Both the position numbers and the translations under genes were made by a program. A stretch of 64,000 nt of DNA from Pseudobdellovibrionaceae bacterium (GTDB lineage Bacteria; Bdellovibrionota; Bdellovibrionia; Bdellovibrionales; UBA1609), in contig JACKAM010000004.1 in assembly GCA_020635075.1 (NCBI GenBank), forward strand, positions 186,001 to 250,000, in the 5' to 3' direction. The notes under the pieces were generated by a model, which ran no database searches, was not told where the DNA came from, and worked only from the letters and a program-made list of their open reading frames with translations. This document shows, in pieces, positions 7,753 through 15,984 of this stretch (positions are counted from its first letter, which is position 1; each line of letters opens with the position of its first letter).

Positions 7753-9713
7753 TGGATTACAAGTTCTTCGATGCTCTCCTAGATGCGGTATTCATTGTCG
7801 ATGAGCACCGCAAAATCGTTTACTGTAATGAGTCTGCAGCGACTTTCTGTGAGTCCTCCATTCGCCGGCTCACCAAAGGCGCAAAATTTGACAATGTATT
7901 GGATGTTGAGGATGCCTCGGTTTACAATTTCCCTCACCATACTGACGGAATAGGTGAGGCCACTCCCTACATAGAGACTCAGGTGACCCTGAAAGCCGGC
8001 AAATCGGGCCGGGTTCAAATTTCCGTCCAGCCCTATCCGAGCCCCAAGGATCAACCTCTTTGGGCCATCATCATTCGCGATGTTACATTGGAAGAAATGC
8101 TGGCCAGCAAGTACCGAGGGGAGCTGGAGCAAAAAGAGGAATTTATTTCTCAGCTTCAGGAAGCCAAAAAAGAGCTGGAAGCTTACTCCAAAAACTTGGA
8201 AGCCATGGTCGAAGAGAGAACGGCCGAGGTTAAGGCGGCCAACCAGATGCTCAATGCCATTATGAATAGCCTTGGCCAGGGCTTTTTGGTCTTCGATGAA
8301 AGCGGAACCTGTTCAGATGTATTTACCCGGGCCTGTATTGATATTCTGGAGACAGAACCTGGCGGCAAGTCGATTGAAGGTGTTCTTAAGCTTGAGGGGC
8401 CAGGCAAGGAACAATTTGAGATGTGGCGCAAGGCTGTGTTTTCAGAAACTCTGCCCTTTGATACCTTGATTGACCTGGCTCCGCGCCTGTTTAACCATAG
8501 CTCTGGTCGGCGCATCACTCTTGATTACTATCCCATTAAGAAAAACGGATCTGGGATTGATCAACTGGTACTAGTAGCGACTGATAAAACTAGTGAATAC
8601 GAAACATCACAGGCCTTGGAAATTGAAAAAGAACATGCTCAGATGACTTTGAAAATATTCAAAGGCAGAGATCAGTTTGCCCAGTTTTTGAAGGCCACTC
8701 GAATAGCCATCAGCGCTCTTAAAAGACAGTTGGAGCGCTCAAGTCCGGAGAACTTTGACGCCGATGAGGCCTTTCGCCGTCTTCATACCATGGAGGGAGA
8801 GGCCGGGGCATTTTCTGCGGTGGAGCTGAGAAATGCGGCCCGAAGTTGCCAGGGTGATCTTGAGCCATTAAGAATGTTGGAGTCAGATGCGGATGCCCCG
8901 GCCCTGTTTGCCAAGTTTGTTAATAGTGTGGACGGCTTGTCGGGAGCACTTGATGAGTTCATGGGTCTTCATGGTGAAGTCCTAAAAGCTCTGTCTGTAG
9001 ATGGAAAAACCAAGGTTGAGGTTGAGGAGCAGGAATTGCGCGATCTCCTTGCTCGGCTTCGTGAGCGGGGAGTGCCCCCGTCTGAGCTTGCACCCCTCCA
9101 CGATAGGTACTTGAAAAAACCCATTCATCAAATCCTTGAGCACTACAATAACGTCATTCACCTGGTAGCAGAAAAACAGGGAAAGCATGTGGAGGCGATT
9201 GAATTTGACGGTGAAAATATCCGTCTCCAGTCTCAGTGCTATCAGAGCTTTTTTGCCTCTCTTGTACATGCCTTCAGAAATGCCGTTGATCACGGGATTG
9301 AAGAATCAGATGTGCGCTTGATGTGCAGTAAACCAGAGGCCGGCACAATCCGTGTAAGTACGAACTGGAAGGTCATTCACGGGGGTAAGTGGATAGAAAT
9401 GATCATAGCGGACGATGGTGGTGGGATACCCGCAGATATTATTCGCGAGAAGTTGAAGAAATTCGTGGCCGAGGACAAGATATCCGAGATGAGTGATGAA
9501 GATGTTTTGCAGTATATCTTTCACCCCGGGTTAAGCAGTCGTGATGTGGTCGGTGAGTTTTCCGGACGGGGAGTGGGAATGGACGCGATCAAGACGGAAG
9601 TCTTGAATCTTGGCGGTGAGGTACACGTCGAAAGCTCACTGGGCGAGGGCACAAAGATCACAATACTAATTCCAGAAGTGGATGGTGAGCTGGACCTGGC
9701 CAAATCGGCCTGA
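7752..9713 (+). CDS. PAS-Hpt-CheA-type histidine kinase without CheW-binding domain
   Basis: A 653-residue signalling kinase, probably cytoplasmic because no membrane segment is seen. Order: PAS-like domain (about 1-120), a charged coiled coil (about 120-170), a second PAS-like domain (170-290), an Hpt/P1 domain with phosphoacceptor His345 in LHTMEGEAGAF, then a CheA-type catalytic domain with N-box HAFRNAVDHG, G1 DDGGGIP, F-box FHPGLSSRDVVGEFSG and G2 GRGVGMDAIK. The protein ends soon after the ATPase domain, so the P5 (CheW-like) domain of chemotaxis CheA is missing. The start ATG overlaps the STAS stop. A TTG one codon earlier is possible. The CheY-like protein encoded next is the likely phosphate acceptor. 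Confidence 0.82.
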   Translation: MDYKFFDALLDAVFIVDEHRKIVYCNESAATFCESSIRRLTKGAKFDNVLDVEDASVYNFPHHTDGIGEATPYIETQVTLKAGKSGRVQISVQPYPSPKDQPLWAIIIRDVTLEEMLASKYRGELEQKEEFISQLQEAKKELEAYSKNLEAMVEERTAEVKAANQMLNAIMNSLGQGFLVFDESGTCSDVFTRACIDILETEPGGKSIEGVLKLEGPGKEQFEMWRKAVFSETLPFDTLIDLAPRLFNHSSGRRITLDYYPIKKNGSGIDQLVLVATDKTSEYETSQALEIEKEHAQMTLKIFKGRDQFAQFLKATRIAISALKRQLERSSPENFDADEAFRRLHTMEGEAGAFSAVELRNAARSCQGDLEPLRMLESDADAPALFAKFVNSVDGLSGALDEFMGLHGEVLKALSVDGKTKVEVEEQELRDLLARLRERGVPPSELAPLHDRYLKKPIHQILEHYNNVIHLVAEKQGKHVEAIEFDGENIRLQSQCYQSFFASLVHAFRNAVDHGIEESDVRLMCSKPEAGTIRVSTNWKVIHGGKWIEMIIADDGGGIPADIIREKLKKFVAEDKISEMSDEDVLQYIFHPGLSSRDVVGEFSGRGVGMDAIKTEVLNLGGEVHVESSLGEGTKITILIPEVDGELDLAKSA

Positions 9714-9780
9714 GATTCTGTGGACGATCTGAGAGGGTGGCTGTTATTATGGATCAGATAGTGACGGCTGGGACTTAAAA

Positions 9781-10194
9781 ATGTTCGGTAAAGAAACACA
9801 CATTTTGGTGGTCGATGACTCGGTGAACATCCGTCGGGTAATTGTCGACAATCTGACCCGTCTGGGATTCAAAAAAGTGGCAACAGCGAGTGAAGCCAAC
9901 GAGGCATTTGGCAAACTGTCGTTTTTTGTGGATAGCCCAACTCCGATTCAGTTGGTTCTGTCGGATCTCAATATGCCAGGACCAAGCGGTCTGGATTTTC
10001 TAAAGAAGGTTCGCGCCGACGAGAAGTTTAAGGACCTGCCGTTTATTCTTATAACGACAGAGAGCGAAAAAGGGGCTGTCATTGAGGCGGCGGTGAGTGG
10101 CGTCAGCGGATATGTGGTCAAACCGTTTAACATCGAGACACTCACCAAGCGGCTTCAGGACGCCTGGACCAAGCATCACGGCGGCGGAGAATAA
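9781..10194 (+). CDS. single-domain CheY-like response regulator
   Basis: A 137-residue stand-alone receiver. The acidic pair Asp12-Asp13 (VVDDS), the phosphoacceptor Asp62 (LSDLNMPG), the conserved Thr in LITTESE and the Lys in VVKPF are all present, so it should be phosphorylatable. It lies 67 bases after the CheA-like kinase gene and is its likely partner. It has no output domain, so it acts by protein contact. An unusual inserted loop (VDSPTP) precedes the beta3 strand. Confidence 0.88.
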   Translation: MFGKETHILVVDDSVNIRRVIVDNLTRLGFKKVATASEANEAFGKLSFFVDSPTPIQLVLSDLNMPGPSGLDFLKKVRADEKFKDLPFILITTESEKGAVIEAAVSGVSGYVVKPFNIETLTKRLQDAWTKHHGGGE

Positions 10195-10273
10195 GCCCCG
10201 CAGGTGACGCGGCGAGCATGGCTATTCCTTGGCCCAGTCGGACCACTTAAATCATCATAATTTTTCTCAAATT

Positions 10274-10282
10274 TCCGATAAG
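10274..10282 (+). promoter_or_regulatory. TCCGATAAG motif directly before the J-domain regulator
   Basis: TCCGATAAG differs by one base from the three other GCCGATAAG copies in the window. It ends eight bases before the ATG at 10291. If it is a -10 element, transcription would start at about the ATG itself and the message would be leaderless; no Shine-Dalgarno sequence is visible before this ATG, which agrees. Confidence 0.35.
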
Positions 10283-10290
10283 ACACTTGG

Positions 10291-12231
10291 ATGAAAAAGG
10301 GTGAAATTAATATTCTTGTTGTCGACGACGACGATAGTTCTCGCGCAGCGCTAGCTGAGGCCATTAAGCGTGCAGGATTTCGGGTTACCGAGGCTTCCAA
10401 AGTCGAGGAGGCTTTGAACGCCGTTCGCATTAAGCCGGTTCATGGCGCCATCCTCGATTGTATGTTGCCGCGGATGAATGGCATTCAACTGGCAACCGAG
10501 TTGCGCTCCAGTCGCTTTGGCAATGGCCCTCTGGTTTTTGTCTCAGGGATATTTAAGGATCGGGCCTTTGCTCAAGATGCGATTAAAAAGACTAAGGCTT
10601 TGGAGTACTTTACCAAACCAGTTCCATTAAACGCATTGGTTGAGATTTTTGAAGACAAACTGAAAGATCTTATCGACGCCCCTAAGGTTCCTCTTCACGC
10701 ACTCTTGTCGAAACCCTATGCATCCAACCGTGAGCGTCTGAAGGCTCTCGAATCGATCGAGGAAATCACCGGCTTTGATTTGCCATTGGTCATCTCGATC
10801 ATTATGGACTCGGAGAGCACAGGCTTCTTAAACGTGGTGACAAAAGAAGGCGATATCTCCGGGATCACATTTGTAAAGGGCGGCATCACCAAAGTGGACA
10901 CTGCGGAAAGTGGCAGCATGGTGGGAGGGCTTCTTATCAAAAAGGGCTTTCTCACCCAAAAGGACTTTGAAGAGCTACCAGAAAAAAAGCGCAGGGGTGA
11001 TGTGCTCAAGCACCTGATTAATGAGAGCTTGATCAGCCCCCATGCGGCTGACGTGGTCAAGGCTGAACAGGCGATTCACGGTCTTCGTGGGCTGTTTAAA
11101 AACGTGCCTCTGCAGATCAACTTTGTTCCCGAACGCATTAGGGACAAGTCGACGCCGGTTAACGCCACCCAGCTGACCCCGATGTTTAACGAAATCATAC
11201 AACAAGAGATTTCGCTTCCCTGGTTTGAGAAGTTCTATCATGATTGGCTCGACCATCCCATGCGTATGGGCCCCGACTTTTCCGACGATCATCAAGTGCT
11301 TAAACTTGGGGTGGCGGATGATCTGCCCAATCTTGTGGAGAATCTTCACAAGGAACTTACAATTAACGAGGTCCTTGACGAGCAAGGCTATGACAAGGAG
11401 AAGTTTTTTAAAGCACTTCACTTAATCGCCTTACGCCGTTTGATTGTATTTGATGATGCGAAGCGGACCAAGAACCTTGAAGAGCAGTTGGCGCGTTTAA
11501 AGGTGATTTTAAAGGAAGTGGAGAAAAAGAACCCCTTTCAGATTTTTGAGTACTTCGGAACCGGCCCGAATCCCCACGTGAAGGACGTGGAGCGGATCTA
11601 CAAAGAATTTGCCCGCGCCAACCATCCGGACATTTTACCTCCGAATGCCACTGAGGAAGTAAAGCAGACCGTTCACAAGGTGTACGCCATTGTTTCTGAT
11701 GCCTATGATATTTTAACCAATGAAGGCAAGAGAGAGCGATTCGTCAGCGGTCAGCGCCAGCAGGAGGCGGAAAAGCAACTGCGCGCAGAAGGGATTGCCG
11801 AAGAGGCCCTTGTTCAGCTTCGGCGGGGTCGTGCCAGTGTGGCTCTTGAAAAACTGGAAGAAGCTTATAAACTTCATCCCTGCACGGCGAACGTGATTTC
11901 CCTGTGTTGGGCCAAGCTTAAGGCCCATACTGGGGATGTGCCCTATGAGGTTCAGAAAGAGGTCGGTCATCTATTGGAGCAGGTGACCCACGAGGATCGT
12001 CGTTCGCCCAATTATCTTTTTGTCAGCGGTTTGCTCAAAAAGGCTGGGGGAGACTATGAAGGTGCTCATGCTCAGCTTGATAAAGCTTTGGCTCTAGACC
12101 CGAATTTCCTCGATGCTCGGCGGGAGATCTCCTCACTCAAGCGGGCAAAGGCCACTAGTGCTGACAACACCTTTACCGGTGAGCTCACGTCAATCGTCGG
12201 TCGGTTGTTTAAGAAACAAGCCAAGAAATAA
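10291..12231 (+). CDS. response regulator: receiver - PATAN - J domain - TPR
   Basis: A 646-residue multidomain protein. Residues 1-125 are a receiver with VVDDDD, phosphoacceptor Asp56 (AILDCMLPRMNG) and Lys in FTKPV. About 155-300 resembles a PATAN/DUF4388 region (TGFLNVVTKEGDISGITFVK, GGLLIKKGFLTQKDF). About 410-475 is a J domain with the essential His445-Pro446-Asp447 triad in ARANHPDILP and a following helix VYAIVSDAYDILTNEGKRERF. Residues about 485-620 form TPR-like helices. The J domain suggests recruitment or stimulation of a DnaK-type chaperone under control of phosphorylation. It ends the five-gene signalling block. The role is inferred; the domain reading is good. Confidence 0.8.
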   Translation: MKKGEINILVVDDDDSSRAALAEAIKRAGFRVTEASKVEEALNAVRIKPVHGAILDCMLPRMNGIQLATELRSSRFGNGPLVFVSGIFKDRAFAQDAIKKTKALEYFTKPVPLNALVEIFEDKLKDLIDAPKVPLHALLSKPYASNRERLKALESIEEITGFDLPLVISIIMDSESTGFLNVVTKEGDISGITFVKGGITKVDTAESGSMVGGLLIKKGFLTQKDFEELPEKKRRGDVLKHLINESLISPHAADVVKAEQAIHGLRGLFKNVPLQINFVPERIRDKSTPVNATQLTPMFNEIIQQEISLPWFEKFYHDWLDHPMRMGPDFSDDHQVLKLGVADDLPNLVENLHKELTINEVLDEQGYDKEKFFKALHLIALRRLIVFDDAKRTKNLEEQLARLKVILKEVEKKNPFQIFEYFGTGPNPHVKDVERIYKEFARANHPDILPPNATEEVKQTVHKVYAIVSDAYDILTNEGKRERFVSGQRQQEAEKQLRAEGIAEEALVQLRRGRASVALEKLEEAYKLHPCTANVISLCWAKLKAHTGDVPYEVQKEVGHLLEQVTHEDRRSPNYLFVSGLLKKAGGDYEGAHAQLDKALALDPNFLDARREISSLKRAKATSADNTFTGELTSIVGRLFKKQAKK

Positions 12232-12235
12232 AGGC

Positions 12236-12399
12236 CCCCTTAATTTTTGATCTGCAAAATCCTTCATCAGTGAAATCGGTCACTCAGCCTCCCGCCATGC
12301 GCGACGGCAGAGGATTCGGATTTACGGAAATGGCTCGGTACCCAGACCTTCTTCTCCGATAAAGGAGGTCCCAGGTTTTGCAGATCAATAATTAAGGGG
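12236..12399. repeat. 164-bp element with 26-bp inverted repeats between convergent genes
   Basis: Left arm 12236-12261 and right arm 12374-12399 match in inverted orientation at 24 of 26 positions (cores TTGATCTGCAAAA and TTTTGCAGATCAA). The arms enclose 112 bases without a plausible gene. The element begins five bases after the stop of the J-domain regulator and ends 24 bases before the stop of the convergent methylase gene. It could be a small miniature transposable element, a bidirectional terminator with a large loop, or a transcribed structured RNA. No target-site duplication was seen. Confidence 0.7.
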
Positions 12400-12422
12400 C
12401 TGAGTGCGATGGAATTGGAGAA

Positions 12423-13184
12423 TCATTTTTCGCGAAGTTTGCGGATGTTTTGCTGGAGGATGGCTTCGAGGACCTTGAGTTCGTTGTCGGTGGGTAGATT
12501 GTGTAACAATATGCGCTTGAGGGTGATATAGGCACTAGAGCGTCGCTTTTCCAGATCAAATCCCATGGCCACCAGCCAGTCGCGAATAGATTGGTCAGGA
12601 AAGAAAAGCTTGCGCCCCTTTTCATTGTCGTCCACGCCACCTGACTCCACGGGCTGAGAATCTTCACTGGCGCCATCTGCTTCAATTGAATGGGCCCACT
12701 CCTGAGCAATGTAGGACGCCAGGATGGCGGCGTGACTGAGGTTGATACTGGGGAACTCCCCAAAGGTGGGAAGGCTGGCCCGGTAGTTCACGAACTTAAG
12801 ATCCTCGGCAGAGAGGCCGTCGTCTTCAGGGCCCAAAATTAAATATACAGGTAGAGGCACAGTCTCCGGCGGATCAACAGGAATTCGCGACAGGACTTCA
12901 GGAAGAGGTAGGGCACTGCGGAGCTTGCCATCCCTGCGCGTGAGGCCGATTCGAATGCCTCGGCCTTCTTGCGAATAAAACTCCTCCCAGGAAGAATAAG
13001 TGAGACGTCTCTCCAAAAAATCTTGGGCCCCGGCAGCGCCTTGGCGAGCCTTGGAATTAACCTCGCACTGGGGATCGACCAAAATAAGTCGATGAAATCC
13101 CATATTTCCCATGACCCGGGCTGTAGCTCCCAGATTGGTAGGGTAAATAGTTCGCACCAGTACAAGGTTGAGTTCGACTAACAT
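12423..13184 (-). CDS. trmJ: TrmJ-like SPOUT tRNA 2'-O-methyltransferase
   Basis: A 253-residue SpoU/TrmH-family methylase. The N-terminus VLVRTIYPTNLGATARVMGN, the motif LILGPEDDGLS and the final knot motif PSINLSHAAILASY are the three family signatures that build the trefoil-knot AdoMet site. Length and the C-terminal helical extension suit TrmJ, which methylates position 32 of tRNAs. An acidic stretch in the linker (about 170-190) is not typical. The start overlaps the 3' end of the aromatic amino acid hydroxylase gene by seven bases, so the two are co-transcribed. Confidence 0.82.
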   Translation of the reverse strand: MLVELNLVLVRTIYPTNLGATARVMGNMGFHRLILVDPQCEVNSKARQGAAGAQDFLERRLTYSSWEEFYSQEGRGIRIGLTRRDGKLRSALPLPEVLSRIPVDPPETVPLPVYLILGPEDDGLSAEDLKFVNYRASLPTFGEFPSINLSHAAILASYIAQEWAHSIEADGASEDSQPVESGGVDDNEKGRKLFFPDQSIRDWLVAMGFDLEKRRSSAYITLKRILLHNLPTDNELKVLEAILQQNIRKLREK

Positions 13185-14947
13185 GGCATCGTTTTAGCCA
13201 GTCGGATGCCTTCGGCTATACAGCTCTGCACGTCTTCAGAGCGGGGGGGGTTCTCAACTAGATTTTTTTCTATTCGTTTTGCAATGTCATGTAGGTCGAG
13301 CTGTAGAGCCAGCTCCAGAAGTTCCACTCCCATGAGCCACTTGCCGGCGTAATCCTCCAAATATCGAGCCACAAGTCCCTGGAGTTGATCAGCCCGCGCA
13401 GTGCCGGTGCTTGTGTTATTTCGGAGGTCTCGAATACTTTGGTAAAAATCAAACTCTCTTAGGCGCTCAGGACTTCTTTCCTTTGATGGCACACGTTTGG
13501 CGACAAAGTCATCCAGATTGCCGTAGGAGGTTCGATCGGCGGGTCCGCCAAAGACAGAGGGAATGGTACAGCCAACGGCCATATCGAAGACCCCCCAGCC
13601 CGGCTCAAACAAAACCTGGTCTTTATTTTTAACAGTACAATCATTGAAGGCGATGACTACAATTTGGCCATTGCCTCGCAGGATACTCTTGATCTGCCCT
13701 TCGACCCAAATGCCACTTGCAAACTCAAGGCGAGTTTTTTGGCCAATCACAATTCCCAAGCGAATTAGGTCCTGGCTGTCCATGGCGGATAGGCATTTAG
13801 CCTCGTTCTTAAGTAATCCGACCGGTGATCCAAATCCTTCTTTGTGATAGGTCGTACCATGCCCATCCAGTTCTCGGCGATTAAGACTCAGTTGGGCGGG
13901 CCCTTGAAAGCGAACATATGTAGGCTCATCCTGTCCCGCAACCTGACCATGCAGATACTCAACCAAGACACCTGAAACTTGTAGGCCCGAATTGAACTCT
14001 ACCGTATTGACAGTCTTGGCCTGTACAGCCTTTTCCAATCCAACCAGGCCACCTTGGCGAAACGCCATGCGATGAGCAAGTTCGCCAAGAACGGTCTCAA
14101 GAGTTTCAAAGGTGGGTGTCACAAACAGCTGTGGCTGCTGTTCGGTGATGTCGTATGAGTAGTCCAAACAATGAACGGTGAGAGGAATTTTTTTGACCTT
14201 GGGCTTTAGACATTCTTTAGATTCACCAACTGAGGACAGCAATCCTGCGCCAAAGATTTTTGGTTCATTCACATCACCAATCAATCCGTACTCAGCCGTC
14301 CACCAGTTCATTCGTCCTAGATAAGCGGCTTCGCTGTTGTAGGAAATGGCTGAAGTGGCTTTATCCAAAAGGCGGCCCGCCTCAGCGACCTGATCAGGGG
14401 TGCTGGTGGGGTCTTCTTTAGTGTCACTGAGAACACGGATGGCTTCGTACTGATCCATGTCCTCTTTACTGATAATGGCTTTACTTGCGACCTCTCCATA
14501 TCGCTTAAGATATCGAGCAAAGGCCGGATCGACCAAAATGGGCGCGTGACCTGCCGCCTCATGGACGATGTCCGGAGCGGGAGTGTAAAGAACGTGATCG
14601 ACGGTGCGCATATCGCTGGCGATCGGCAGAATACCCAAGGACTGAAACTCCATAAAAGCTGCTGGTGGAATAAATCCACTCACCGGCAGAGCCGACCAAC
14701 CGAATTCCCGCAGTTTTGCATCCATGTCTGAAATGCGTGGGATTTCTTCACTGGTAATGCCGGTCTTGGCAAGGCCATCAACATAGCAGGGGTGGGCATA
14801 CTCGGACAGGTAGTCGATGAGTCGACGCATAATGTAGCGCCACACGGACTGGTCCTCTGACGTGTATCTCTCGTAATCTTGATCTACCACATACTTTTTG
14901 AGGTGATCAGGAATTCTGACATTCTTGACCTTGGAACTGGACACCAC
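13178..14947 (-). CDS. aromatic amino acid hydroxylase (phenylalanine 4-monooxygenase type) with C-terminal extension
   Basis: A 589-residue protein, about twice the length of classic bacterial phenylalanine hydroxylase. Residues about 20-300 form the catalytic domain: iron ligands His129 and His134 in PDIVHEAAGH, and Glu219 in WWTAEYGLIG. The remaining 280 residues form an extension with no clear relative from inspection; it includes VLVEYLHGQVAGQDEPTYV and a helical end. The expected reaction is tetrahydropterin-dependent conversion of phenylalanine to tyrosine, which would feed hpd and hmgA at 2859-5018. No pterin-recycling gene is adjacent. It overlaps trmJ and follows hldD by 17 bases. 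Confidence 0.88.
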   Translation of the reverse strand: MVSSSKVKNVRIPDHLKKYVVDQDYERYTSEDQSVWRYIMRRLIDYLSEYAHPCYVDGLAKTGITSEEIPRISDMDAKLREFGWSALPVSGFIPPAAFMEFQSLGILPIASDMRTVDHVLYTPAPDIVHEAAGHAPILVDPAFARYLKRYGEVASKAIISKEDMDQYEAIRVLSDTKEDPTSTPDQVAEAGRLLDKATSAISYNSEAAYLGRMNWWTAEYGLIGDVNEPKIFGAGLLSSVGESKECLKPKVKKIPLTVHCLDYSYDITEQQPQLFVTPTFETLETVLGELAHRMAFRQGGLVGLEKAVQAKTVNTVEFNSGLQVSGVLVEYLHGQVAGQDEPTYVRFQGPAQLSLNRRELDGHGTTYHKEGFGSPVGLLKNEAKCLSAMDSQDLIRLGIVIGQKTRLEFASGIWVEGQIKSILRGNGQIVVIAFNDCTVKNKDQVLFEPGWGVFDMAVGCTIPSVFGGPADRTSYGNLDDFVAKRVPSKERSPERLREFDFYQSIRDLRNNTSTGTARADQLQGLVARYLEDYAGKWLMGVELLELALQLDLHDIAKRIEKNLVENPPRSEDVQSCIAEGIRLAKTMPC

Positions 14948-14964
14948 AATCTCCTTTTTCGCCC

Positions 14965-15936
14965 TTATAAATACGGATCAGATTGAACCAGATAGTTTTC
15001 TACATAATCGGCAACACCTTTTTCCAGGGACCATTGGGGCTGACTCAGGCCTTCGGCAAAAGCCTTTTCCATATTAGCTTCTGTGAAATACTGGTACTGG
15101 TCGCGGATATCAACAGGAACATCTATCCACTCAATTTTCAGCTTCTGTCCCAAGGAGGAAAAAACTGCTTGAGCGAGGTCCAGCCAAGTCCGTGCTTTGC
15201 CAAATCCCTGGTTGTAAATCCCGTTGCGAATGCCGCCTTTGGACTCATAGATTTCAACCATCCAACGAGTGATATCTTTAACATAAACAAAATCGCGGAG
15301 TTGTTTGCCGTCCTCATAGTTTGCATTGTGCGATTTAAATAGGCGAAGTTGTCCGGTCTCTTCAATTTGCTGAAATGCCTTAAATGCCACACTTGCCATC
15401 GGACCTTTGTGATACTCGTTCGGTCCATAGACGTTAAAAAAGCGCAGTCCTTGCCAGTGGGGGGGGTGGCTTTCCTGTTTTAGAGCCCAAATATCAAAAT
15501 CAAGCTTGGACTTTCCATAAAGATTAAGGGGGGTGAAGGACTCGGGGTCTGTTCGGTCGCAAAATCCCTGGGAGCCGTCCCCGTAGACAGCGCCACTACT
15601 GGCATATTGAAAGGGAATTTGGTGTTTGGTGCAAAACTCAAATAGGTGACGGGTGTACTCGGTATTATTTTTTCTTAAGTATTCGGCATTTTTCTCGGTA
15701 GTTGAGGAGCAGGCGCCCATGTGAAAGACAGCCTCAAGATCTTTGGCTACGGTCGAGAGATGTGAGGTGAGGTGATCGGCCGGGACAAAGTCCTTAAAGG
15801 TTCGCTTCCGCAGGTGGTCCGATCTGTCTTTGGGCTCAATATGGTCAGAGACGAGCAGGTCCGTACGTCCTCTCTGGTTGAGTTCCCATACCAACGCACT
15901 ACCAATAAAGCCTGTGGCCCCTGTCACCAGAATCAT
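14965..15936 (-). CDS. hldD: ADP-L-glycero-D-manno-heptose 6-epimerase
   Basis: A 323-residue extended SDR epimerase that makes the heptose donor for the lipopolysaccharide inner core. Evidence: N-terminal NAD-binding MILVTGATGFIGSALV, HMGACSSTTEKNAEY, the catalytic YGKSK (Tyr/Lys), GLRFFNVYGPNEYHKGPMASV and DFVYVKD. These sequences and the length match HldD/RfaD closely. It marks the organism as a Gram-negative with a heptose-containing core. It lies between the SelO-like gene (48 bases) and the hydroxylase gene (17 bases) on the same strand. Confidence 0.95.
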   Translation of the reverse strand: MILVTGATGFIGSALVWELNQRGRTDLLVSDHIEPKDRSDHLRKRTFKDFVPADHLTSHLSTVAKDLEAVFHMGACSSTTEKNAEYLRKNNTEYTRHLFEFCTKHQIPFQYASSGAVYGDGSQGFCDRTDPESFTPLNLYGKSKLDFDIWALKQESHPPHWQGLRFFNVYGPNEYHKGPMASVAFKAFQQIEETGQLRLFKSHNANYEDGKQLRDFVYVKDITRWMVEIYESKGGIRNGIYNQGFGKARTWLDLAQAVFSSLGQKLKIEWIDVPVDIRDQYQYFTEANMEKAFAEGLSQPQWSLEKGVADYVENYLVQSDPYL

Positions 15937-15984
15937 AATCCACTCCTTGGGGGTAGCCTTATCATTATTATGGGAGAATGCGAA

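Noticed and set aside
12350..12357. CCGATAA inside the 12236-12399 element
   Set aside because: Preceded by T and followed by AGG; there is no downstream gene in that orientation, so it was not counted with the motif copies.
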